From positions 1 through 64,000 of the forward strand of contig CAJLHL010000001.1 in assembly GCA_905206455.1 (NCBI GenBank): a stretch of 64,000 nucleotides of DNA, given 5' to 3'. Made by a program: the position numbers and the translations under genes. Shown piece by piece: positions 27,206 to 36,248 of this stretch. The notes beneath the pieces were generated by a model that was given only the letters and a program-made list of their open reading frames with translations, was not told the DNA's origin and did no database searches. The DNA comes from an uncultured Eubacteriales bacterium. GTDB taxonomy: Bacteria; Bacillota; Clostridia; Peptostreptococcales; Anaerovoracaceae. Every line of letters begins with the position of its first letter. Positions within the stretch are counted from its first letter, which is position 1.

Positions 27206-27892
27206 TTGACTTTAGGTGAGGAATTGCAAGAAAAACTGGCAATCGAACCGATCTGGAACATCCCGCTGGGAAATATCGACATTCCGATTACCAAAGGTGT
27301 TGTGGCGACCTGGGGTGTTATGGCGTTTCTTGTCATCGTATCGATTATCTTCACGAGAAACATGAAGATAATCCCGGGGAAAAAGCAGGCCGCTGTCGAG
27401 CTGGCGATAGGCAAGCTGTACGGCGTGTTTTACAATATCCTCGGCGAAAGAGGAAAGCGATATATTCCTTATCTGCTGACGGTTCTGCTGTATCTGGGCG
27501 TATCCAATATGCTCGGGCTCATCGGAGTCGCTCCGCCGACGAAGGAGCTGAACACCACCGCAGGTCTGGCGATCATGAGTATCGTACTGATTCAATATGC
27601 GGCGATTCATCAGCGCGGCGTCAAAGGGTGGCTGAAACATTTCGCTCATCCGATGGGCATTATGCTGCCGATGAACATTTTAGAGCTGTTCATCAAACCG
27701 CTGTCACTATGTATGCGACTTTTCGGCAACATTCTGGGCGCATACATTATCATGGAACTGATCATATTCTGCATTCCGGCAGTCGTGCCGCTGGTATTCA
27801 GTTTTTATTTCGATATCTTCGACGGACTGCTGCAGGCATATGTATTCTGTTTCCTGACATCTCTGTTCATTCAGGAAGCGGTTGAGGATTGA
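27206..27892 (+). CDS. atpB: F-type ATP synthase subunit a
   Basis: Subunit a (228 residues) forms the ion half-channels next to the c-ring in the membrane. About five or six membrane segments are present. LCMRLFGNILGAYIIMELI (about residue 170) contains the essential stator Arg, and FDGLLQAYVFCFLTSLF is the conserved last helix. The start is taken as TTG at 27206, five bases after AAGGAAGTGA; a GTG at 27197 lies inside that site. It opens the operon atpBEFHAGDC. A gap of 139 bases separates it from atpE. Confidence 0.95.
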   Translation: MTLGEELQEKLAIEPIWNIPLGNIDIPITKGVVATWGVMAFLVIVSIIFTRNMKIIPGKKQAAVELAIGKLYGVFYNILGERGKRYIPYLLTVLLYLGVSNMLGLIGVAPPTKELNTTAGLAIMSIVLIQYAAIHQRGVKGWLKHFAHPMGIMLPMNILELFIKPLSLCMRLFGNILGAYIIMELIIFCIPAVVPLVFSFYFDIFDGLLQAYVFCFLTSLFIQEAVED

Positions 27893-28019
27893 TGAAGGCA
27901 GAACAGCAGAAACAAAAAGATCTATTTTTTCAGATGAAGATCGGCGGCTGCCGGAAGAATTTCGGCGGTGAAGATCACTCAGATTTTTAGTCATTTTTCT
28001 AAGTCATTATTTTCAATAG

Positions 28020-28253
<234 letters not shown>

Positions 28254-28288
28254 CAAACCGGGACTACTGACAATTTGGAGGCTGAAGA

Positions 28289-28774
28289 ATGCTCACATTA
28301 GACTGGGGCATAATCTGGACTGTTGTCAATATTCTCATTCTCTTTGTTCTTCTCAGAATTTTTCTGTTTAAGCCGGTCATGGGCATGATCGAAAACCGAC
28401 AGGCTATGATCCGGAACCAGCTCGACGATGCGGAGAACAAAAACAGAGAGGCTGACGAACTGAAGGGCCGTTACGAGGAATCGCTGAAAAATGCGAAAGA
28501 GGAATCTTTCCAGATCGTCAACGATGCAAAGGAACGGGCGAAGGTCCAGTATGCACATATTATAGATAAGGCCAATGAAGATGCTGCACAGATCAAACAG
28601 CAGGCGGATAAGTCTGCGGAAGCCGACCGGGAGCAGATGATGCGCGAGGCACAGGCGGAACTCGCCCAGGTGGCTCTGGCGGCGGCATCCAAACTGATCG
28701 GAAGCAGCGTGGACGCAGAGGCCAACAAAAATATGCTTGATCAATTCTTATCGGAAGAGGGGTCACAGAAATGA
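28289..28774 (+). CDS. atpF: F-type ATP synthase subunit b
   Basis: Subunit b (161 residues) is the peripheral stalk. One N-terminal membrane helix (IIWTVVNILILFVLLRIFLF, about 8-27) is followed by KPVMGMIENRQAMI and a long charged coiled coil rich in Glu, Lys and Ala, and it ends in a helical segment that binds delta. TTGGAGG precedes the ATG. Its stop overlaps the atpH start (ATGA at 28771), which indicates translational coupling. Confidence 0.95.
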   Translation: MLTLDWGIIWTVVNILILFVLLRIFLFKPVMGMIENRQAMIRNQLDDAENKNREADELKGRYEESLKNAKEESFQIVNDAKERAKVQYAHIIDKANEDAAQIKQQADKSAEADREQMMREAQAELAQVALAAASKLIGSSVDAEANKNMLDQFLSEEGSQK

Positions 28775-29274
28775 TTGATTTACCCTTAAACTATGCCAGA
28801 GTCTTATATGATATGAACATAGATCCGGAGAATCTGAATAAGGCAAGAAGTCTGCTGACAGAATCGCCGGAGCTTATGGAAGCGCTGGTAAATCCGCTGA
28901 TCCGCAAATCGGAAAAGAGAAATGTCATCGAAAAAATATTTCCCGAATCTCTTTGGAGTTTTGTCAAGGTGATGAGCGACAATGATGATACGGCGTGCGC
29001 TCCGCAGATGTTTGAGGCGTATGACAGTATCGTGCGTGAAAGGGAAAACACGATCGAAGCGGTATTTACATATGTGACAAAGCCGGATGACGCTCAGGTC
29101 GAAAGCCTGAAGGCCAAAATCGCTGCGGACTGGGGGAAAGCGAAGGTGGAACTCCGACTGCAGGAAGACCCTTCGATCATAGGGGGCTTTGTTCTCTCGG
29201 TAGGAGAACAAGTCTATGATCAGAGTCTACGAACTTCGATGGCAAAGATGAAGCGTCATTTTGCAGAGAGGTGA
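28771..29274 (+). CDS. atpH: F-type ATP synthase subunit delta
   Basis: Delta (167 residues) links the peripheral stalk to the top of the F1 head. The N-terminal helical domain begins [13 protein letters not shown], and the C-terminal part has [27 protein letters not shown], the family hallmark. It overlaps atpF by four bases (ATGA) and ends five bases before the atpA TTG start. Length is slightly short, as usual in Clostridia. Confidence 0.94.
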   Translation: MIDLPLNYARVLYDMNIDPENLNKARSLLTESPELMEALVNPLIRKSEKRNVIEKIFPESLWSFVKVMSDNDDTACAPQMFEAYDSIVRERENTIEAVFTYVTKPDDAQVESLKAKIAADWGKAKVELRLQEDPSIIGGFVLSVGEQVYDQSLRTSMAKMKRHFAER

Positions 29275-29278
29275 GAAG

Positions 29279-30781
29279 TTGAGTAACATAAATTCGAAAG
29301 GAATTATTTCTGTCTTAAAGAGTGAAATAGAAAATTATGACAGTAAAGTGCAGGTGGAAGAGACCGGCAGAGTCATCAGCGTAGGTGACGGTATCGCCAA
29401 TGTCTACGGCCTGCAGAGCGTGATGTACGGCGAACTGGTGGAATTTGAAAACGGAACGTCCGGCATCGCGCAGAACCTCGAAGAGAAAGTCATCGGATGT
29501 GTATTGCTGGGATCCGATCACGGCATTGTAGAGGGAACCGCGGTGAAGCGCACGGGCCGCCAGGCCGGCGTAGCCGTAGGTGAGAAGATGATCGGCCGTG
29601 TGGTCGACGCTCTGGGGCATCCCATCGACGGACTGGGTCCCATCGAGACTGACGATTACAGGCCTGTGGAGCACAAGGCTCCGGGCGTAATCACCAGAAA
29701 AGAAGTGTCTCAGCCGCTGCAGACGGGTATTCTGGCGATCGATTCCATGTTCCCGATCGGCAGAGGCCAGAGAGAGCTGATCATCGGTGACCGTCAGACG
29801 GGTAAGACGGCCATCGCCATCGATACGATCATCAACCAGAAGGGCGAAGACGTGATCTGTATCTATGTAGCGATCGGTCAGAAGGCGTCTACCGTTGCAA
29901 AGACGGTGAGCACACTGAAAAAGTACGGTGCGATGGAATATACCATCGTCGTAAACTCTCCGGCCAGCGAACCTGCGCCTCTGCAGTATCTGGCGCCATA
30001 TACCGGAGCGGCCATCGGCGAACACTTTATGGATAAGGCGAAGGACGTTCTCATCGTGTACGATGATCTGTCCAAACACGCGCAGGCATATCGCGCCATG
30101 TCCCTGCTGCTTCACAGACCGCCGGGCCGTGAAGCGTATCCGGGGGACGTCTTCTATCTGCACTCCAGACTGCTGGAACGTGCATGCAGAAGAGCTCCGG
30201 AATTCGGCGGCGGTTCCATGACGGCTTTGCCGATCATCGAAACGCTGGCAGGCGACGTATCCGCATATATTCCGACCAACGTCATTTCCATTACGGACGG
30301 TCAGATCTTCCTGGAGACAGGGCTGTTCTACTCCGGCGTGCGTCCGGCGGTCAACGTAGGTCTTTCCGTATCCCGAGTGGGAGGTAAGGCGCAGACGAAG
30401 ATCATGAAGTCTGTCGCGGGCTCTCTGCGTGTGGATCTGGCGCAGTATCGCGAGATGGAAGTATTCACGCAGTTCAGCTCCGATCTGGACGATGCGACGA
30501 AGGAGCTGCTGGCCCACGGCAAGAGTCTGATCGAGCTGCTGAAGCAGCCTCTGTATCATCCGATGCCGCTCTACAAGCAGGTGATTCTGCTGTGCGCGGC
30601 AAATGCGAAGCTGCTTATCGATCTTCCGATTAAGGAAATCGAACCGTTTAAGAACGGTCTCATCGAATATTTCGAGGCATCTCATCCGGAGATTATCAGC
30701 GAAATCACAGAGAAGCAGGTTCTCACAGACGAGCTGAAAGAAAATATCCTGACTGTGATCAAAGAATATAAGAGTAGGTGA
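29279..30781 (+). CDS. atpA: F-type ATP synthase subunit alpha
   Basis: Alpha (500 residues) forms the non-catalytic nucleotide sites of the F1 hexamer. The N-terminal barrel ([21 protein letters not shown]) is followed by Walker A GDRQTGKT (about residue 169), the [16 protein letters not shown] region and the conserved [15 protein letters not shown]. The start is best read as TTG at 29279 (Leu codon in the longer frame), with GAGAGGTGAG just upstream; a start at 29261 would lie inside atpH with no site of its own. Stop is four bases before atpG. Confidence 0.97.
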   Translation: MSNINSKGIISVLKSEIENYDSKVQVEETGRVISVGDGIANVYGLQSVMYGELVEFENGTSGIAQNLEEKVIGCVLLGSDHGIVEGTAVKRTGRQAGVAVGEKMIGRVVDALGHPIDGLGPIETDDYRPVEHKAPGVITRKEVSQPLQTGILAIDSMFPIGRGQRELIIGDRQTGKTAIAIDTIINQKGEDVICIYVAIGQKASTVAKTVSTLKKYGAMEYTIVVNSPASEPAPLQYLAPYTGAAIGEHFMDKAKDVLIVYDDLSKHAQAYRAMSLLLHRPPGREAYPGDVFYLHSRLLERACRRAPEFGGGSMTALPIIETLAGDVSAYIPTNVISITDGQIFLETGLFYSGVRPAVNVGLSVSRVGGKAQTKIMKSVAGSLRVDLAQYREMEVFTQFSSDLDDATKELLAHGKSLIELLKQPLYHPMPLYKQVILLCAANAKLLIDLPIKEIEPFKNGLIEYFEASHPEIISEITEKQVLTDELKENILTVIKEYKSR

Positions 30782-30785
30782 TTTC

Positions 30786-31685
30786 ATGGCAAACATGAGA
30801 GAAATCCGCACGAGAATCGACAGCGTTAAGGATACGATGAAGATCACCAACGCGATGTATCTGATCTCGTCCTCCAAGCTCCGAAAGGCGAGAAGCGGCA
30901 GAGACGCGGTATCTCCTTATTTCGAGAGCCTTCAGGCGACGATATCGGATATTCTGGATCGTTCTCCCGATCTGGAGGGGACGCTTTTTGACGCCTCTTC
31001 TATGAAAGAAAAAGAATCCGAAGATGTAAAGCGCTGTTTTATCATCATCACTTCCGATAAAGGTCTGGCCGGTTCGTACAATCACAACGTGTTTAAATTA
31101 GCTGACGAATATATCGCCGGAGGGAAGGATAATACCATCTGCGCCATCGGTTATATGTCCAGAAACTATTATCTGAACAACCCGAAGGTAAAAATCGATG
31201 ACGAATTTGTCTATCCGGCAGCCGAACCGACGGGGTATCGCGCCCGGGGGATGGCGGAGCACGTTATCGAAAAGTTTGAAAAAGACGAATTCGACGAAGT
31301 ATATGTCATGTATACCAAGATGATCAATTCCATGTCATTTGAGGCAAAAGCCATGAAGATTCTTCCTCTTTCCCACAATATGTTCAATCGTACTGAGGAA
31401 GGGGACGATGCATCGAAAAAGAAGACTCCGGTGGACTTTTCACCTTCTCCTGTAGCGGTGCTGCGGCATATCGTGCCTAATTACGTGAAAGGCCTGCTCT
31501 ACGGTGCGATGGTGGAATCCTACGCCTGCGAACAGAGTTCCCGTATGACGGCGATGGACAATGCGACGACAAATGCGAAGGAAATGATCACAGAACTGTC
31601 TCTCATCTACAACCGTGTGAGACAGGCGGCGATCACCCAGGAGATTACAGAAATTGTAAGCGGTGCGCAGTCGCAGAATAATTAA
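30786..31685 (+). CDS. atpG: F-type ATP synthase subunit gamma
   Basis: Gamma (299 residues) is the central rotor shaft. MANMREIRTRIDSVKDTMKI at the N-terminus and SRMTAMDNATTNAKEMI with INRVRQAAIT-like sequence (LIYNRVRQAAITQEITEIV) at the C-terminus form the coiled coil that enters the alpha-beta head. TSDKGLAGSYNHNV is the conserved Rossmann-like start. It follows atpA after four bases. Length is normal. Confidence 0.96.
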   Translation: MANMREIRTRIDSVKDTMKITNAMYLISSSKLRKARSGRDAVSPYFESLQATISDILDRSPDLEGTLFDASSMKEKESEDVKRCFIIITSDKGLAGSYNHNVFKLADEYIAGGKDNTICAIGYMSRNYYLNNPKVKIDDEFVYPAAEPTGYRARGMAEHVIEKFEKDEFDEVYVMYTKMINSMSFEAKAMKILPLSHNMFNRTEEGDDASKKKTPVDFSPSPVAVLRHIVPNYVKGLLYGAMVESYACEQSSRMTAMDNATTNAKEMITELSLIYNRVRQAAITQEITEIVSGAQSQNN

Positions 31686-33083
<1,398 letters not shown>

Positions 33084-33104
33084 GGGATGACGTGAGGTAA
33101 TGAT

Positions 33105-33515
33105 ATGACTACATTTAACCTGGAAATCGTCGCGACAGACAAGATCTTCTATCAGGGTTCCTGCGAGTCTCTCGTGTTTCCCGCTTTGGACGGAGAACAC
33201 GGGATACTGGCAAAGCACGAATCTATGGTATCGGCTCTGAAAGCGGGAGAGCTGCGTTATACGGTAGACGGAGAAGAGAGAGCTGCCGCCGTAGGCGACG
33301 GTTTTATCGAAGTTCTGCCCGATCGCGTGGTGGTGATTTCGGATTTTGCGGAGAGACCGGAAGACATCGATATCAAACGTGCCCAGCGGGCGAAAGAGCG
33401 CGCTGAGGAACGGATCCGCCTGAAAAAGAGCGAAAAAGAATACGTTCACAGCCAGGCGGCGCTGTCGCGGGCTATGGCGAGGCTGAAAGTTTCGCAGAGA
33501 AATATCAAACGCTGA
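33105..33515 (+). CDS. atpC: F-type ATP synthase subunit epsilon
   Basis: Epsilon (136 residues) joins gamma to the c-ring and can inhibit ATP hydrolysis. The N-terminal beta sandwich has EIVATDKIFYQGSCESLVFP and DGEHGILAKHESMVSALKAG, which is conserved. The C-terminal helical hairpin (about 85-136) is rich in Arg, Lys and Ala. It is the last gene of the operon, followed by a strong terminator. Confidence 0.95.
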   Translation: MTTFNLEIVATDKIFYQGSCESLVFPALDGEHGILAKHESMVSALKAGELRYTVDGEERAAAVGDGFIEVLPDRVVVISDFAERPEDIDIKRAQRAKERAEERIRLKKSEKEYVHSQAALSRAMARLKVSQRNIKR

Positions 33516-33541
33516 TACAGCGGCGGACAGAGCGAAGTACG

Positions 33542-33574
33542 GGAGCGTCCCTTTTTAGGGGACGCTCCTTTTTT
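33542..33574 (+). terminator. ATP synthase operon terminator
   Basis: GGAGCGTCC (33542-33550) pairs perfectly with GGACGCTCC (33560-33568) and a run of six T follows. Confidence 0.92.
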
Positions 33575-33856
33575 ATAGAAGAAAATGATGAGATCAGATC
33601 AGGACGCCGTTTCCGGATTTTCCGGAGAATCCGCCGGAAGGAGACAGGCGGAGAAATGCAAACGGCAGAGCATTGTATTTTTTTCCTGTGTATAGAAACC
33701 ATCGAGATTTAAAACGAGATTTATTTTTGAAATATAAGGATTGTATAAATAATTATTGTGTTTAAGATCGAAATATCGAGAATTTATTTCTGAATCTATG
33801 CCAATGACTTGAATTGTATATTCGTATATGATAGCATTAATTCCGCGGCTGAGGCC

Positions 33857-34047
33857 GCGACTCTGGAGAGTCTTTCCGGTCAGGAAGGCGCCGAAGGTGT
33901 AATGTATGATACAGATGGAAAGAAGGATTTACCGGTTTTCGGAATAGGGATATTCCGGGATTCAAATCGGTAAAACCGCAGAAATCTCAGGGATAACCCG
34001 TCCGTTTGTTCGGATTCATACAGATCTCTCAGGCAAAAGGACAGAGC
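33857..34047 (+). promoter_or_regulatory. Glycine riboswitch (single aptamer, long P3)
   Basis: The conserved ends of a glycine aptamer are clear: CTCTGGAGAG at 33861-33870, GCGCCGAAGGTG at 33889-33900 in the core, and CTCTCAGGCAAAAGGACAG at 34027-34045. CTCTG (33861-33865) pairs with CAGAG (34042-34046) as P1. Between core halves there is an unusually long insertion with nested hairpins, including TTTACCG/CGGTAAA. Only one aptamer is seen. A strong hairpin CGCGGC/GCCGCG just 5' (33844-33859) may stand in for the missing partner. A terminator follows, then a glycine/alanine symporter, so it senses glycine to control uptake or efflux. Confidence 0.9.
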
Positions 34048-34078
34048 TTTTTTACAGCTTTATCCTTTCTCTCGGTGT

Positions 34079-34103
34079 CGGAACGCAGCGTTCCGGCTTT
34101 TTT
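34079..34103 (+). terminator. Riboswitch expression-platform terminator
   Basis: CGGAAC/GTTCCG (34079-34084 with 34090-34095), extendable by CGC/GCG in an alternative fold, is followed by GCTTTTTT. It lies 32 bases after the aptamer and upstream of the symporter start, as expected for transcription control. Confidence 0.8.
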
Positions 34104-34241
34104 AGTTGCCGTGAACCTTCCATGAACGCGGCATTTCGGACCTGGCGGGGAAAGCGACGCGCGCATTTTTGTTTCTGTTCAGACGCGCGCAGCGGATCGG
34201 TCAGGGGTTCTATTTTACGGAGAGGACAGGTAGTACAAATT

Positions 34242-35660
34242 ATGGAAAAGATCAACAAAATTTTGGAAGCAATCGACGGGGCGGTTTGGGGCGTGCCTCT
34301 GATCGTCCTGATTCTTGCGGGCGGTCTTCTGCTGACGATCAGGCTCAGAGGGCTTCAGGTTCGTCATCTGGGAAGAGCGCTGAAATTCATGGTAAAAAAT
34401 GAAGAAGGAGGAACCGGTGAGGTTACCAGTTTCGGAGCATTGTGTACAGCGCTCAGTGCGACCATCGGTACGGGCAATATCGTAGGCGTAGCGACGGCAG
34501 TCGGCGCAGGCGGCCCGGGAGCCTTATTCTGGATGATCCTGGCGGCGTTCTTTGGGATGGCGACAAAATATTCTGAGGGTCTGCTGGCCGTGAAGTATCG
34601 TACGGTGGACGAAGACGGACACGCTCTGGGCGGACCGTTTTATTACATAGAAAGAGGTATGGGAAAGAAGTGGAAGTGGCTGGCGAAGATTTTCGCATTT
34701 TTCGGAATGTGCGTAGGTCTCTTCGGTATTGGTACTTTTACGCAGGTAAACGGTATCGCTTCTGCGATTAAGGACTTCTTCGACCCGAATTCTCTGCATA
34801 CGGTCACGATTCCGGGAATCGGGGAGTATTCCTGGGCTGTGGTTATCGCCAGTCTGGTTCTCGCGATCTGTGTCGCTCTGGTAATCATCGGAGGTATCAA
34901 GCGTATCGCTGAGGTGTCGCAGATCATCGTTCCGTTTATGGCGATCGTTTATGTGGCGGTATGTCTGCTGCTGCTGGTCTGCAATTTTACGAAGATTCCG
35001 GAAGCTGTGGTCATCATCGTGAAGAGTGCTTTTGTGCCTCAGTCTATCGCCGGCGGTATCGCAGGAAGTATGATTATCGCGATGCAGAAGGGTATCGCCC
35101 GGGGTATCTTCTCTAACGAGGCAGGTCTCGGTTCTGCCCCGATCGCTGCAGCTGCAGCTAAGACGAAGGAGCCGGTAAGACAGGGTCTGGTAACGATGAC
35201 AGGTACGTTTATCGATACGATCATCATCTGTACGATGACAGGTCTTTCCATCGTTCTGACAGGAGCGTGGCAGGTAGAAGATCTCGAAGGTGTTCAGGTT
35301 ACCACTTACGCGTTCCAGAACGGCCTTCCGATTCCGGCGCAGGCGGCTTCCTTCATTCTGATGGTCTGTCTGGTATTCTTCGCCTTTACGACGATTCTCG
35401 GATGGGACTACTACGGCGAACGCTGCCTCGAATATTTCTCCAACGGAAGCAAGAAGAGCGTTATGGTTTACCGCTGGATCTATATCGCAGCGGTATTTAT
35501 CGGACCTTACATGACAGTTTCCGCTGTATGGACCATCGCTGATATCTTTAACGGTCTCATGGCGATTCCGAATATGATCGCTCTGATCGCTCTCAACGGT
35601 GTGGTCGTCAAGGAGACGAAAGACTACTTTAACCGCCATAAGAACGGGCGTTTGGGGTAA
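34242..35660 (+). CDS. Alanine/glycine:cation symporter (AGCS family)
   Basis: This 472-residue membrane protein of the AGCS family (AlsT/AgcS/DagA) moves alanine or glycine with sodium or protons. About eleven membrane helices are present. The family signature GALCTALSATIGTGNIVGVA (about residue 65) and GPGALFWMILAAFFGMATKY follow the first helix, and FSNEAGLGSAPIAAAAA is the second conserved segment (about 290). The ATG at 34242 is preferred to one at 34122, which would extend through the riboswitch terminator. The glycine riboswitch strongly supports glycine as a physiological substrate. Confidence 0.94.
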   Translation: MEKINKILEAIDGAVWGVPLIVLILAGGLLLTIRLRGLQVRHLGRALKFMVKNEEGGTGEVTSFGALCTALSATIGTGNIVGVATAVGAGGPGALFWMILAAFFGMATKYSEGLLAVKYRTVDEDGHALGGPFYYIERGMGKKWKWLAKIFAFFGMCVGLFGIGTFTQVNGIASAIKDFFDPNSLHTVTIPGIGEYSWAVVIASLVLAICVALVIIGGIKRIAEVSQIIVPFMAIVYVAVCLLLLVCNFTKIPEAVVIIVKSAFVPQSIAGGIAGSMIIAMQKGIARGIFSNEAGLGSAPIAAAAAKTKEPVRQGLVTMTGTFIDTIIICTMTGLSIVLTGAWQVEDLEGVQVTTYAFQNGLPIPAQAASFILMVCLVFFAFTTILGWDYYGERCLEYFSNGSKKSVMVYRWIYIAAVFIGPYMTVSAVWTIADIFNGLMAIPNMIALIALNGVVVKETKDYFNRHKNGRLG

Positions 35661-35751
35661 GTAAGAACATCTCGAAAAACGTGATGATAAGATGATTCGG
35701 GATGAGCATCCCGGTGTGGAAAATAGAATCGAAAAACGGAAAATCAGGGAT

Positions 35752-35786
35752 CGCCCGAGACGAAGGAATTCGTTTCGGGCGGTTTT
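35752..35786 (+). terminator. Terminator of the AGCS gene
   Basis: A 13-bp stem (35752-35764 with 35769-35781, one mismatch-free G-T) closes a GGAA loop and is followed by GTTTTT. Confidence 0.92.
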
Positions 35787-35893
35787 TGTGTTAGGAAAAT
35801 TGGCGGGAAATAATACATTAAAGCTTCATGTATTTCTTTTTTCTTATATCGCAGATGTATCATAATTCTATATTGGTATTCAATAAGTGAGAG

Positions 35894-35976
35894 TTGTCAA
35901 TGCTTGAAAAATGAAGTAAAATTGTTTGCATCACAAAGAGGGGAGTATTCAATGAATTTGAATACTCCCCCTCTTT
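35894..35976 (+). ncRNA. Candidate small RNA or attenuator upstream of cas3: promoter plus terminator-like hairpin
   Basis: TTGTCA (35894-35899), a 17-base spacer and TAAAAT (35917-35922) make a good promoter with a start near 35929. Only a few bases on, AAAGAG and GGGAGTATTCAA (35935-35952) pair with TTGAATACTCCC and CTCTTT (35958-35975, one bulged C), an 18-bp stem ending in T-rich sequence. The product would be a transcript of about 45-50 bases, either a free small RNA or a premature stop that limits read-through into cas3. The same hairpin could end a minus-strand transcript coming from the degenerate repeat at 36001-36026. Confidence 0.5.
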
Positions 35977-36000
35977 TGCCGCATTAACTTTAGCAAGCCT

Positions 36001-36026
36001 GTTTCAATCCGCGAAAATATTTCGAC
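36001..36026 (-). repeat. Degenerate CRISPR repeat upstream of cas3 (crRNA-like RNA candidate)
   Basis: Read on the minus strand, this 26-base element starts GTCG, forms a CGAAA/TTTCG hairpin and ends CGGATTGAAAC. The array repeat starts GTCG, forms CGCCCTCC/GGAGGGCG and ends TGGATTGAAAT. Ends and hairpin logic are kept while the stem is changed and shortened from 8 to 5 bp. About 25-30 spacer-like bases follow (36000 down to about 35972), then the strong hairpin at 35935-35976. A TATAAC-containing weak promoter lies upstream near 36034-36040 on that strand. The layout resembles CreR/CreA-type regulatory crRNA-like RNAs. No convincing target was found by eye. Confidence 0.5.
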
Positions 36027-36108
36027 ATAATTGACGTTATAGAGTCTATCAGAATGATGCAACAGGTAGATAATGTATGACTTTTAATATGTATGTCTGA
36101 AAAAAGAA

Positions 36109-36137
36109 TTGATATTTCGATGAATGAACGATATGAT
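36109..36137 (+). promoter_or_regulatory. Probable cas operon promoter
   Basis: TTGATA (36109-36114) and TATGAT (36132-36137) with a 17-base spacer lie about 110 bases before the cas3 start. This is the best promoter in the gap and lies downstream of the degenerate repeat. Confidence 0.6.
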
Positions 36138-36248
36138 GTACTTATAAAAAATATTTATAACAAGGGATTTGACGTATCCCTTTGCTTCGATCATGAGAAC
36201 GGTATCTGAGCTGATGAAGACTTGAGACCTGAATTAACAGAGGGAATT

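Noticed and set aside
36093..36209. A 38-codon frame upstream of cas3 (begins MSEKRIDISMNERYDVLIKN) as a possible small toxin
   Set aside because: It has no ribosome binding site and contains the best cas promoter (36109-36137), so it is probably not translated.
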